Part shown: in pieces, positions 55,277 to 63,875 of the stretch
Position numbering within the stretch: position 1 is the stretch's first letter
How the letters are laid out: each line of letters begins with the position of its first letter
Source: Pseudomonadota bacterium
GTDB lineage: Bacteria; Desulfobacterota; Desulfovibrionia; Desulfovibrionales; Desulfomicrobiaceae
Length of the DNA: 64,000 nucleotides
Reading direction: 5' to 3'
NCBI GenBank assembly: GCA_023393525.1
Contig: JAEWKZ010000024.1
Span: 79,356-143,355, forward strand
Notes under the pieces: model-generated
What the model was told of the DNA's origin: nothing
The model's input: the letters and a program-made list of their open reading frames with translations, nothing else
Databases searched by the model: none
Translations under genes and position numbers: made by a program

Positions 55277-56607
55277 ACAGAACCGTCCTGATCGTCGATG
55301 ACGAGATTCGCTACCGCGAACTGTACGCCCGCGTGCTGCGGGATGCGGGCTTCGACGTGCTGGAAGCCGGAAGCGCCGCCGAGGCCCTGCTGGTGCTTGA
55401 GAAGACGGCTCCGGACATGATCGTCAGCGATGTGCGCATGCCCGGCGAAAGCGGCCTCGACCTTCTGCGCCGCGCACGCGGGGAAAAACCGGAACTGCCC
55501 TTTCTCCTGGTCACGGCCTACGCCGACGTGCGCGAGGCCGTGGACGCCCTCAAGCTCGGAGCCGTGGACTACCTGGCCAAGCCCGTGGACCTGGACGAGC
55601 TTCTCTCGGCGGTGCGCGACACCCTGGGCGTGCGCCTGAACGAGGACACGGAGCTGCCCACCGGCTCGCTTGAAGGAATCGTGGCCGAAAGTCCGGCCAT
55701 GCGCGCCGTGCTGCGCGACGCGTACCGCGTGGCCCGAAGCGACGCCACGATCCTCCTGACGGGCGAGAGCGGCAGCGGAAAAGAGGTCGTGGCGCAGTTC
55801 ATCCATGCCCACAGCCTGCGCCGCGACAAAGCGCTCATCCCGGTCAACTGCGCGGCCATCGCCCCCTCCCTGCTGGCCAGCGAACTGTTCGGCCACGAGA
55901 AAGGGGCCTTCACCGGAGCGGTGAACAGGCGCAAGGGATATTTCCGCGAGGCCAACGAAGGAACGCTCTTCCTGGACGAGATCGGCGATCTGCCCCTTGA
56001 GCTGCAACCCTCCCTGCTGCGGGCCACGGAGACCGGGCGCATCACCCCGGTGGGTTCGGACAAGGAGAGCGTCGTCGATTGCAGGCTCATCGCGGCCACC
56101 AATCACAACCTGGAAGCCGATGTGGCCGCCGGGCGGTTCCGCCAGGATCTTTTTTACCGCATCAACGTCATCACCATCGAGATCCCGCCCCTGCGCGAGC
56201 GCCCAGAGGACATCGCGCCTCTGGCCCGCCTCTTCCTGAACCGCGACAGCGCGGAAAACAGGCGTCTTTCCCGCTCCACCCTGCAAACCCTCGCCAGCCA
56301 CCCCTGGCCCGGCAACGTGCGCGAACTGGCCAACGCCATGGCCCATGTGCGCCTGCTCAGCCAGACCGACGTCATCCTGCCCGAACATCTGCCGCCCGCC
56401 GTGCGCAAGCCGGCAGGCAAGGGGGAATCGCGTCCCTGCGTGCACGCGGACGAGCGGATCGAAACCAAGACCCTCGAGCAGCACGAAATCGAAGCCGTCA
56501 CGGCCGCCCTGCGACAGACCGGCGGCAACCGCACCCATGCGGCCGAGCTTCTGGGCATCACCCGGCGCGGCCTCATCTACAAGATCAAACGCCTGGGAAT
56601 CGGGTAG
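55273..56607 (+). CDS. Sigma-54-dependent response regulator (NtrC family)
   Basis: A 444-residue activator: receiver domain with Asp53 (IVSDVRMPGESG) and Lys103 (LAKPVD), AAA+ domain with Walker A GESGSGKE at 164-171, the sigma-54-contacting GAFTGA at 211-216 and the arginine-finger region, and a C-terminal Fis-type helix-turn-helix (AVTAALRQTGGNRTHAAELLGITRRGLIYKIKRLGI). It is cotranscribed with the kinase (ATGA overlap). A sigma-54 promoter lies about 120 bp after its stop. Confidence 0.96.
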   Translation: MNRTVLIVDDEIRYRELYARVLRDAGFDVLEAGSAAEALLVLEKTAPDMIVSDVRMPGESGLDLLRRARGEKPELPFLLVTAYADVREAVDALKLGAVDYLAKPVDLDELLSAVRDTLGVRLNEDTELPTGSLEGIVAESPAMRAVLRDAYRVARSDATILLTGESGSGKEVVAQFIHAHSLRRDKALIPVNCAAIAPSLLASELFGHEKGAFTGAVNRRKGYFREANEGTLFLDEIGDLPLELQPSLLRATETGRITPVGSDKESVVDCRLIAATNHNLEADVAAGRFRQDLFYRINVITIEIPPLRERPEDIAPLARLFLNRDSAENRRLSRSTLQTLASHPWPGNVRELANAMAHVRLLSQTDVILPEHLPPAVRKPAGKGESRPCVHADERIETKTLEQHEIEAVTAALRQTGGNRTHAAELLGITRRGLIYKIKRLGIG

Positions 56608-56724
56608 CGGCGGTGTGAAAAGAATGCTCGCAAGAGTCCAACCCGGACAGATTTCATCCACCCGCAGCTTCCCGAAGACCTTGAGACGGCGCTGATCTTC
56701 CCGCAAAACCCCGCTTCGCCCCCT

Positions 56725-56740
56725 TGGCATGGACCTTGCC
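56725..56740 (+). promoter_or_regulatory. Sigma-54 promoter (-24/-12)
   Basis: TGGCAT-GGACC-TTGCC fits TGGCAC-N5-TTGCA with GG (56726-56727) and GC (56738-56739) exactly 10 bases apart. It is 30 bp before the SH3 protein gene and directly downstream of a sigma-54 activator gene. Start of transcription is expected near 56751. Confidence 0.75.
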
Positions 56741-56769
56741 TGGAACACCCCGGAATCCCAGGAGGAACC

Positions 56770-57876
56770 ATGAACATTCTATCCAAAAAAACACGCCTTT
56801 TCCTGCTCGCCACCATGCTCTGCCTTCATTTTCTGGCCGTCCCGGCCATGGGCGAAGACAACGGGGCGGGGCGAAAACCTTCGGCACGCCACCTCGAAAA
56901 ACACGGCGGCCCCAATGACCGGGGTCGGGCCGCGGTGCGGACCGAGGAACACGGGAATCTCAAAAAACACGGCACGCAACAGGCCCAGCCGCGCAAGCAG
57001 GACCGGGCCGGCAGGCGCCAAGGACAGGACCGGGTCCGTGAGGCCAAATCCGCCCCTCGGCGCGACACGCGACGGGAATTCGAGGCATCGGGCAGTGCCG
57101 TGAAGGCCGCAGATCATGGCTCGCGCAGGCCCACGGCGACAGCGAAGCTTCCCGACTCCCGGCAGGCGCCGCGCGAACATGCCGAAAAGAGCGTGGACAG
57201 GCATCGCGCGACGGAAATCCACGCTCCCCGGCAGGAAAAAACAGCGCGCGCAAGCCACTCCGCGACACGCCGGGGCGATTGGCGAGACGGTCCCGCCAAA
57301 GGCCCGCATTCCGACCTGCGCGATCACAACAAGCATGTCAGGGAAAACAGGCATTACCCGCACATCCGTCACGACAGAAGACCCGTGACGGTCAAGCGCG
57401 TGATCCACAAGATTCCCGAGCGCCACGCCGTGATCGTGCACGGTCGGGAGCGGTATCATTACCATTCGGGACGGTTCTACCGCCCCTGGGACAACGGCTT
57501 CATCCTGGTGCGCCCCCCGCTGGGGCTGGTCGTGCTGAACATCCCCATCGGCAGCCGCATGGTCATCTCGGCGGGCATCACCTACCATGTCTTCGGCGAT
57601 GTCTATTACAGACGGATACCCAGCGGATATCAGGTCGTGGAGCCCATTCGCGGCCCCGTCGCGGGATGGCCCGAGCGGGTCGAGGTGATCACCGACCTGC
57701 TCAACGTCCGCTACGGACCGCAGACGCATGAGGAAGTCATCGCGCAGGTCGATCGCTACACGACCTTGCGCGTTTTGGGCGGCGCGCCCGGATGGCTGTA
57801 CGTGGAAGTGGACGGAGAGGACGTGCGCGGCTGGGTCATGGAGCGCTACGTCGCGTCCGGCAGCGCTCTCGGCTGA
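56770..57876 (+). CDS. Secreted basic protein with DUF6515-like and SH3 domains
   Basis: A 368-residue exported protein: signal peptide ~1-28 (cleavage near AMG-EDN), a long very basic His/Arg/Gln-rich disordered region (~30-205), a DUF6515-like segment (YHYHSGRFYRPWDNGFILVRPPLGLVVLNIPIG, then YHVFGDVYYRR), and a C-terminal bacterial SH3 domain (~300-362; ITDLLNVRYGPQTHEEVI, GWLYVEVDGEDVRGWV). AGGAGG precedes the ATG. The SH3 domain suggests wall binding. The sigma-54 promoter in front ties it to the neighbouring kinase/NtrC pair. Confidence 0.82.
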   Translation: MNILSKKTRLFLLATMLCLHFLAVPAMGEDNGAGRKPSARHLEKHGGPNDRGRAAVRTEEHGNLKKHGTQQAQPRKQDRAGRRQGQDRVREAKSAPRRDTRREFEASGSAVKAADHGSRRPTATAKLPDSRQAPREHAEKSVDRHRATEIHAPRQEKTARASHSATRRGDWRDGPAKGPHSDLRDHNKHVRENRHYPHIRHDRRPVTVKRVIHKIPERHAVIVHGRERYHYHSGRFYRPWDNGFILVRPPLGLVVLNIPIGSRMVISAGITYHVFGDVYYRRIPSGYQVVEPIRGPVAGWPERVEVITDLLNVRYGPQTHEEVIAQVDRYTTLRVLGGAPGWLYVEVDGEDVRGWVMERYVASGSALG

Positions 57877-57896
57877 CACGGGTTCGGGGATGGAAG

Positions 57897-57925
57897 CGGC
57901 CGGGGCGCTCTCCCGGCCGTTCTCA
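57897..57925. terminator. Hairpin between convergent genes
   Basis: A perfect 8-bp CGGCCGGG/CCCGGCCG stem (57897-57904 and 57912-57919) with a 7-base loop lies between two converging stop codons. The following T content is low on both strands, so termination strength is uncertain. Confidence 0.45.
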
Positions 57926-59722
57926 TCCCCGCAGGCGGCGCATCAGCTCAAGGGCCATGACGTGCCGGTTGAAGGGCGGAATGATGTAGACGCCCGCGAA
58001 ATGGGGCCAGGCGTATTCCAGAAGCTCCCAGGCGATGTCCACGCCCTCGTCCTGACCGCGATCCCCGGCCCGGGCCATGCGCTCACGGGTCGCGGCGGGG
58101 ATCTCGATGCCCGGGAACTCGTTGTGCAGGAACTCGGCGTTGCGGCTGCTGGCCAGGGGCATGATGCCAAGCACGATGGGCGCTTCGATGTGTTTGGTCG
58201 CGGCCAGGATCTCGTCGATCCGCTCCCGGGAATACACGGGCTGGGTCAGGAAATAGGCCGCCCCGGCCGCGATCTTCTTCTCCATCCGCCCGACCTGCAA
58301 GGCCATGTTGCGCGTGTTGGGGTTGAACGCTCCGCCGATACAGAAGTTGACCGGCAGGCGCATGGCGTCGCCATAATGGTTGCGCCCCTGGTTGAATCCG
58401 GCCAAAAGCCGCATCAGCTCCAGGGAGCGCAGATCGTAGACACCCGAGACCCGCTCCGAGCTTCCGGCGGAAGGCGGGTCGCCGGTCACGGCCAGCACGT
58501 TGTGCAGGCCGGAGGCGGCCAGGCCCATGATGGTCGACTGCATGCCGACCAGATTGCGGTCGCGGCCGGTCAGGTGCACCACCACGTCAAGGCCGGTCCG
58601 GTCCCGGACCATGCCCGCCAGTACGATGTTGGACAGGCGCGGCACGGCCAGCGGATTCTCGGCGACGGTGATGGCGTCCACCCCGGCCTCGGCCAGGGCC
58701 TCCGCCGCGGCCAGCACCGGCTCCACATCCAGATGCTTGGGCGGGTCGAGTTCGACCAGGATGACCTTGCCCTGCGCCAGCCTTCCGGCCAGACGCGTCG
58801 GCGCGGCCGTGGGCAGACCGGCCTCGGTCGCGGACGCGGACGCCGCGCGCTTCTCCGGCGAACCCGCGTCCAGGGCGCGGGTCAGGGCCGCGATGTGCTC
58901 CGGCGTGGTGCCGCAGCATCCGCCCACAAGACGCGCGCCATAGGCGGCACAGGCCGCCGTGCGACGGGCGAAATACTCGGGCGAGGAGGCGTAGATGAGG
59001 CGGTCGCCCAGGGATTCGGGAAAACCGGCGTTGGGCAGCACCGAAAGAGGAACCGACACGGCCCCGAGCCCCTGAACCACCTCCAGGGCGTTGCCCGGAC
59101 CAATGCCGCAGTTGAGCCCCACCAGATCGGCGCCGCCCCGGATCAGGGCGTCGAAGCATTCCCGCGCCGTGCGCCCGGAATGGGTCCGTCCGCGGGGGGT
59201 GAAGACCATCTGCGCGGCCACTGGCGCGTCGACCGCGGCCTTGACCCCGCGCAGGGCGGTCAGCAGCAGGGACAGACTGGCAAAGGTTTCGAGGATGATG
59301 AAATCAACGCCTCCCTCCACCAGCGCACGGGCCTGTTCGGCGAAAATGTCTTCCAGTTCCGCCTCCGGGACCCTTTCCTCCCCCATGCGGCCCAGGGGCC
59401 CCATGGCCCCGGCCACCCATCCCCCGGCTCCGACCTGGCCGCGCGCCAGATCGGCGCCGCGCAGGTTGATCTCCCGGGTCCTGCCCGCCAGATCGAAACG
59501 GCCAAGCTTGACCCTGTTGGCCCCGAAGGTGTTGGTCTCGATGACTTCAGCCCCGGCGTCGGCGTAGGCCTTGTGAATGGAGCGCACCAGAGCGGGATCG
59601 GTCAGGTTCAGGGCGTCGTAGCAGGCCGAGGCGTCCACGCCGCGATCAAACAGCAGCGAGCCCATGGCCCCGTCGGCCACCACCACCCGATGCTTGAGAA
59701 CCGTCAGGATGTCCTGTTTCAC
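57923..59722 (-). CDS. Bifunctional homocysteine S-methyltransferase / methylenetetrahydrofolate reductase
   Basis: A 599-residue fusion like Bacillus YitJ. Residues ~1-285 are a zinc homocysteine methyltransferase (VVVADGAMGSLLFDRG, GLNCGIGPGNALE, and the zinc pair in VGGCCGTTPEH). Residues ~310-599 are a flavin-dependent 5,10-methylenetetrahydrofolate reductase barrel (VELDPPKHLDVEP, VLAVTGDPPSAG, FLTQPVYSRERI). The reductase can make methyl-folate for methionine or acetyl-CoA-pathway use. The start is a GTG overlapping the nitroreductase stop (GTGA) with GGAGG upstream; upstream open frame is a shadow. Confidence 0.93.
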   Translation of the reverse strand: MKQDILTVLKHRVVVADGAMGSLLFDRGVDASACYDALNLTDPALVRSIHKAYADAGAEVIETNTFGANRVKLGRFDLAGRTREINLRGADLARGQVGAGGWVAGAMGPLGRMGEERVPEAELEDIFAEQARALVEGGVDFIILETFASLSLLLTALRGVKAAVDAPVAAQMVFTPRGRTHSGRTARECFDALIRGGADLVGLNCGIGPGNALEVVQGLGAVSVPLSVLPNAGFPESLGDRLIYASSPEYFARRTAACAAYGARLVGGCCGTTPEHIAALTRALDAGSPEKRAASASATEAGLPTAAPTRLAGRLAQGKVILVELDPPKHLDVEPVLAAAEALAEAGVDAITVAENPLAVPRLSNIVLAGMVRDRTGLDVVVHLTGRDRNLVGMQSTIMGLAASGLHNVLAVTGDPPSAGSSERVSGVYDLRSLELMRLLAGFNQGRNHYGDAMRLPVNFCIGGAFNPNTRNMALQVGRMEKKIAAGAAYFLTQPVYSRERIDEILAATKHIEAPIVLGIMPLASSRNAEFLHNEFPGIEIPAATRERMARAGDRGQDEGVDIAWELLEYAWPHFAGVYIIPPFNRHVMALELMRRLRG

Positions 59723-60558
59723 CGCGCCCCTCCCACATCCGCCAGACCGACCCTGTGCACCCCAAGCGCCTCGCGCTGCACGGCGCGGGCGTAGCGCACC
59801 GCCGGATGGCCGAACATCATGGCATACATGGAGCGGTGGTCCGCCGGAATGCCCAGGGCCCGCCCCAGTTCCGGGACCACGCTTTGCAGCGCCCAGCGCG
59901 CAAAGCCGCACCAAAGGGTGCCAAGCCCCAGGCTCTGGGCCATGAGTTCGAAACAGGACAGGGCGATGAACGGATCCGCTTCCGGCGCGGCCGCGTCCCT
60001 GGACGCGGAGGCGATGATCATGTGCGGCGCGCGGCGGTAGATCACGTCGCGGCCCTGATCGTAGGCGCTCAGCAGTTTGGCGAAGAACTCCATGCCGTCG
60101 GGCAGGCCGTCCGCGATCACCGCCTTGCGGATGCCCTCCATGGTTCGGACCCGGATTTCCTCCATCACCTGGGGGTCGTCGACCAGGGTGAAGCGGACCA
60201 GGCGCTGGTTCTTGCCCGTGGGCGCGTAGGCCGTCACGTCCATAAGCCGATCGATCACGGTCCGCTCCACGGCCTGCGAAAGGAAACGGCGCACCGAGCG
60301 GCGGCTCCTGATCAGATTTTCCAGCCCGTCGGCCGAGGGCGGCAGCACAGGGACGCTCTTGTCCGGATCCTTGCCCAGGATGGACAGGGCCGCGGTGGGA
60401 CAAACGGCCAGGCAGTGCTGGCAACGGATGCAGTGCGCTTCGCGGTGTTCCGGGATGCGCGGCAGGCCCGCGTCCATGTCGATGATGGACACGGGGCAAT
60501 CGGCCGCGCATTCCCCGCACTGCACGCACCGGGTTTCGTCTACGATGAAATCAAGCAT
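59719..60558 (-). CDS. Ferredoxin-nitroreductase fusion protein
   Basis: A 279-residue flavoprotein. Residues ~9-60 hold two 4Fe-4S motifs (CVQCGECAADCP and CIRCQHCLAVCP), followed by a nitroreductase FMN fold (RSRRSVRRFLSQAVE, APTGKNQRLVRFTLVDD, LGLGTLWCGFA). Such proteins pass low-potential electrons from ferredoxin-type clusters to FMN. Its stop overlaps the methyltransferase/reductase gene, so it may supply that enzyme with electrons (inference). It is divergent from znuA. Confidence 0.92.
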   Translation of the reverse strand: MLDFIVDETRCVQCGECAADCPVSIIDMDAGLPRIPEHREAHCIRCQHCLAVCPTAALSILGKDPDKSVPVLPPSADGLENLIRSRRSVRRFLSQAVERTVIDRLMDVTAYAPTGKNQRLVRFTLVDDPQVMEEIRVRTMEGIRKAVIADGLPDGMEFFAKLLSAYDQGRDVIYRRAPHMIIASASRDAAAPEADPFIALSCFELMAQSLGLGTLWCGFARWALQSVVPELGRALGIPADHRSMYAMMFGHPAVRYARAVQREALGVHRVGLADVGGAR

Positions 60559-60635
60559 GGTACCTCCAATGGCCGTGAACGGCAGACACGTTTCTCCTAC
60601 GGTTTGAGCCGTGGATGCACAAGTGCGCCGACGGA

Positions 60636-60652
60636 GCGCAACATTGTTGCGC
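60636..60652. promoter_or_regulatory. Zur-type operator 1 upstream of znuA
   Basis: GCGCAACA-T-TGTTGCGC is a perfect 17-bp palindrome, 60 bp before the znuA ATG. The last gene of the operon encodes a Fur-family regulator. The palindrome may also overlap the promoter of the divergent nitroreductase gene. Confidence 0.65.
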
Positions 60653-60665
60653 CCGCCTTGACTTC

Positions 60666-60682
60666 GCGCAAATCTGTTGCAT
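60666..60682. promoter_or_regulatory. Zur-type operator 2 upstream of znuA
   Basis: GCGCAAATCTGTTGCAT keeps the GCGCAA and TGTTGC half-sites of operator 1 and lies exactly 30 bp away centre to centre, about three helical turns, so two dimers would sit on the same face of the DNA. Confidence 0.5.
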
Positions 60683-60711
60683 AAATATCCTTCTCAAATC
60701 ATGGAGGAAAA

Positions 60712-61644
60712 ATGAAAATCACGCTGACAACACTGACTTTGTTGCTGTGCCTCGGCGCGGTGTCGGCGTTGGCCGCGCCCACAGCCTTCGTGACCATCCC
60801 CCCGCAGAAATACTTCGTGGACAGGGTCGGAGGCGGGCTCGTCCCCGTCTCCGTCATGGTCGAGCCCGGAGCCAACCCCCATGCCTATGAGCCGCGCCCC
60901 AGACAGATGACCGAGCTGGCCAAGGCGTCGATCTATTTCACCATCGGCGACAGCTTTGACCAAACCTGGCTCGGACGGCTCACGGGCGCGAATCCGGACA
61001 TGAGCGTCGTGCACACGGCCGAAAACATCGCCAAGATCCCCATGGACGAGGGCACGCCCCATGACGGGGGCCACGCTGACGAAAACCACGAAGGCGGATC
61101 GCGCGAAGCCCATGACGCACAGCACCGGGAACGCCATGATCACGATCATGACGCCCTCGATCCGCATATCTGGCTCGACCCGGCGCTGGTCAAGATTCAA
61201 ATCGCCCATATCCGCGACGGACTCTCCCGCGTCGATCCCGGACACGCGGAACTCTACGCCGCCAACACGGCCGCATTCGAGCGCGACATCGACGCTCTGG
61301 ACCGCGAAATCCGTGCCATCCTTGAGCCCATTCCCCCGGACAGGCGCACATTCCTCGTCTTCCATCCGTCCTGGGGCTATTTCGCCCGCGCCTACGGGCT
61401 GACCCAGGCCTCCATCGAAGTGGACGGCAAGGAGCCAAGCCCCCGGGATCTGGCGCGGATCATCGCCGCCGGAAAGGAATCCGGGGCGCGGGTTGTTTTC
61501 GTACAGCCCCAGTTTTCGCGCAAAAGCGCCGCCGTCATCGCCCGGCAGATCGGCGCCACGGTCGTTCCCCTGGACCCGCTGGCCGAGGACTGGGCCGAAA
61601 ATCTGCGCAGCGCTGCCCGCGCCTTGGCCGAGGCGCTGCGCTGA
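60712..61644 (+). CDS. znuA: Zinc ABC transporter substrate-binding protein ZnuA
   Basis: A 310-residue periplasmic zinc-binding protein. It has a signal peptide (1-22), metal ligands H57 (GANPHAYEP), H152 (DPHIWLDP), H218 (LVFHPSWGYF) and a late Asp in PLDPLAEDW, plus a His/Asp-rich loop at ~117-147 (HDHDHD) typical of zinc rather than manganese proteins. GGAGG is four bases before the ATG. It heads znuA-znuC-znuB-zur behind two palindromic operators. Confidence 0.95.
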   Translation: MKITLTTLTLLLCLGAVSALAAPTAFVTIPPQKYFVDRVGGGLVPVSVMVEPGANPHAYEPRPRQMTELAKASIYFTIGDSFDQTWLGRLTGANPDMSVVHTAENIAKIPMDEGTPHDGGHADENHEGGSREAHDAQHRERHDHDHDALDPHIWLDPALVKIQIAHIRDGLSRVDPGHAELYAANTAAFERDIDALDREIRAILEPIPPDRRTFLVFHPSWGYFARAYGLTQASIEVDGKEPSPRDLARIIAAGKESGARVVFVQPQFSRKSAAVIARQIGATVVPLDPLAEDWAENLRSAARALAEALR

Positions 61645-61703
61645 CGCGCGGCACTTGAAGCCGGGCAGTCCTTGCCCTTCGCACCATACACAACAGGACT
61701 CGC

Positions 61704-62582
61704 ATGAACGACCACTCCTGCCCCACCTGCTCCGGACATGACCACCCGCGCATTCCAGAGCCGCACTTCAGACCCTTTCCCGGGACCGGAACGCCGGTCA
61801 TCGAGCTGCGGGGAGTCTGCTTCTCCTACGACGAACGGGAGGTGCTCTCGGATGTCGACCTGACGGTCGCAAGCGGCGACTTCATGGCCGTCATCGGTCC
61901 CAACGGGGGGGGCAAGACCACCCTGGTCAAGCTCATCCTCGGACTGCTCACGCCCAAGGCGGGAACAGTCCGCGTGCTGGGGGCCGACCCCCTGTCCACG
62001 CGGCCCGCCGTGGGCTACGTGCCGCAACACGCCCTGATCCAGCCCAGCTTCCCGGTCACGGTGCACGAGGTGGTCCTGCTTGGACTGCGCCGCGAAGGCG
62101 GGCTGCTGTCCTCCCGGCGCTGGCCCGGCTACCGTGGACGGGACAGGGAAAAGGCCATGGATGCGCTGCGCATGGTGGACATGGCCGAACTGTCCTCCCG
62201 CCGCTTCGACGCCCTGTCCGGGGGGCAGAAGCAGCGCGTGCTGGTGGCCCGCGCCCTTGTGTCGGACCCGGCCCTGCTGCTCTTCGACGAACCGACCTCG
62301 AACATCGATCCCCAAGGCAAGCTCTGCCTTTTCGATCTGCTTTCGAACCTGAGCGCATCCATCACCATCGTCATGGTCAGTCACGACCTCATCTCCGCCT
62401 CCACGCGCATTTCAAGCGTGGCCGTGGTCAACCGCGCATTGATCCAGGGCGCGGGGCGGGAGCTCACGCCGTCCATGCTCGAACTGATCTACGGCACCCA
62501 CGACGCGTCCTGCCCCCTGGACGAATACATCAAGGGCGTGTCCTCCATCTTTGGCCAGACTGGCCCGAGGAGTTCCGTATGA
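61704..62582 (+). CDS. znuC: Zinc ABC transporter ATP-binding protein ZnuC
   Basis: A 292-residue ATPase with Walker A GPNGGGKTT, signature LSGGQKQRV, Walker B LLLFDEPTSNID and the H-loop in VMVSHDLISA. The first ~25 residues form an unusual Cys/His-rich tail (HSCPTCSGHDHPR) before the ATPase fold starts at VIELRGVCFSY; it could bind zinc. Its stop overlaps znuB (ATGA). Confidence 0.94.
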   Translation: MNDHSCPTCSGHDHPRIPEPHFRPFPGTGTPVIELRGVCFSYDEREVLSDVDLTVASGDFMAVIGPNGGGKTTLVKLILGLLTPKAGTVRVLGADPLSTRPAVGYVPQHALIQPSFPVTVHEVVLLGLRREGGLLSSRRWPGYRGRDREKAMDALRMVDMAELSSRRFDALSGGQKQRVLVARALVSDPALLLFDEPTSNIDPQGKLCLFDLLSNLSASITIVMVSHDLISASTRISSVAVVNRALIQGAGRELTPSMLELIYGTHDASCPLDEYIKGVSSIFGQTGPRSSV

Positions 62583-63388
62583 ACGCGGTCCTGGGCATGG
62601 AATTCATGCAAAACGCCCTGCTGGCCGGCCTCCTGGCCAGCCTGGCCTGCGGGGTCATCGGCTCGCTCGTGGTCGTCAACCGCCAGGTCTTCATGGCCGG
62701 AGGCGTGGCCCACACCGCCTACGGCGGGGTCGGCCTGGCCTTCTTTCTGGGATTGCCGGTCTTGCCCTGCGCCGTGGGCTTCACGGTCCTGGCCGCGCTG
62801 ATCATGGCCCTGGCCTCTTTTGGCCGCAGCGAGCGCAGCGACGGGATCATCGGCATCATGTGGGCCGCAGGCATGGCCTTCGGCATCATCCTCATGGATC
62901 TGACTCCGGGCTACAACGTGGACCTCATGAGCTACCTCTTCGGCAGCCTCCTGGCCGTGCCCAGAAGCGACATCTGGTTCATGCTGCTGCTCGACGCCAT
63001 CCTCCTGGCCATGGTCCTGTTCTGGTACAAGGACTTTCTGTCCCTGTCCTTCGACATGGAATTCGCCCGCTCCACGGGGGTACCCGTGCGCCTGCTCTAC
63101 GCAGTGATGCAGGTCATGACCGCCGTGACCGTGGTCATGGTCATCCAGATCGCCGGGCTTATTCTGGTCATCGCCCTTTTGACCATTCCGCCTATGCTGG
63201 CCGAGCTCTTCACGGACTCCCTGTGGAAGACCATGGCCCTGGCCTCCCTGGCCAGCCTGTTCTTCTGCCTGAGCGGACTGGCCATCTCCTATCATCTGGA
63301 CCTGACCTCAGGCGCGTCCATCATCGCCGTGGCCACGGCCGGCTACATCCTGGCCTGGGGGTTCAAATCGCTGCGGAGAGGCGCGTGA
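62579..63388 (+). CDS. znuB: Zinc ABC transporter permease ZnuB
   Basis: A 269-residue ABC-3 family permease with about eight membrane helices (ALLAGLLASLACGVIGSLVVVNRQVFMAGGVAHTAYGGVGLAFFLG at the start; VMVIQIAGLILVIALLTIPPMLAELF near 200). The AHTAYGGVG segment is the family's conserved helix-loop. It is coupled to znuC upstream and lies 8 bp before the zur ATG. Confidence 0.94.
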   Translation: MNAVLGMEFMQNALLAGLLASLACGVIGSLVVVNRQVFMAGGVAHTAYGGVGLAFFLGLPVLPCAVGFTVLAALIMALASFGRSERSDGIIGIMWAAGMAFGIILMDLTPGYNVDLMSYLFGSLLAVPRSDIWFMLLLDAILLAMVLFWYKDFLSLSFDMEFARSTGVPVRLLYAVMQVMTAVTVVMVIQIAGLILVIALLTIPPMLAELFTDSLWKTMALASLASLFFCLSGLAISYHLDLTSGASIIAVATAGYILAWGFKSLRRGA

Positions 63389-63396
63389 AGGCGCGC

Positions 63397-63831
63397 ATGT
63401 CCGAAACGGCTGCCAAAAAGCGGCTGCGAGAGGCCGGTCTTGAAATCACCGACCACCGTCTGCGGGTGCTCATGGCCGTGGGCAACACCGCCCAACCCTC
63501 CAGCGCCCCGGAGATCCTGAAAAAAGTCAGCAACCGCCAAGACATCAACCGGGTCACGGTCTACCGCATCCTGGATCTGCTGGTGAAACACGAGGTCCTG
63601 AACCGCCTGGGGCTTGGCGAAAAGCCCCGGCGTTTCTGCCTGCGCAGCGACCAGGAGGACGAGCACCCGCATTTCCATTGCACGCGCTGCGACTGCTACA
63701 TCTGCCTGGACATCCATGACCTGCCCCTCGATCGGCGGGCCATCGAGCGCCTGTCTCTCGATGTCAGCCATGTCGATATCCGGCTCGACGGCATCTGCCC
63801 CGCCTGCAGGGCCAAATCCTCCCGCTCCTGA
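63397..63831 (+). CDS. zur: Fur-family regulator, zinc uptake regulator Zur
   Basis: A 144-residue Fur-family repressor. The winged helix (~5-80, with RVTVYRILDLLVKHEVLNR as recognition region) is followed by a dimer domain with zinc ligands: HPHFHCTRC (H92, H94, C95, C98) and CPAC (C134, C137). Its position at the end of znuACB marks it as Zur rather than iron-responsive Fur. The ATG at 63397 has AAGG five bases upstream; GTG 63385 overlapping the znuB stop is the alternative. Confidence 0.92.
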   Translation: MSETAAKKRLREAGLEITDHRLRVLMAVGNTAQPSSAPEILKKVSNRQDINRVTVYRILDLLVKHEVLNRLGLGEKPRRFCLRSDQEDEHPHFHCTRCDCYICLDIHDLPLDRRAIERLSLDVSHVDIRLDGICPACRAKSSRS

Positions 63832-63875
63832 ATTCCTGGCCGGCCTTGCCGCTCCATCCGTTGCCCAACTACGGC

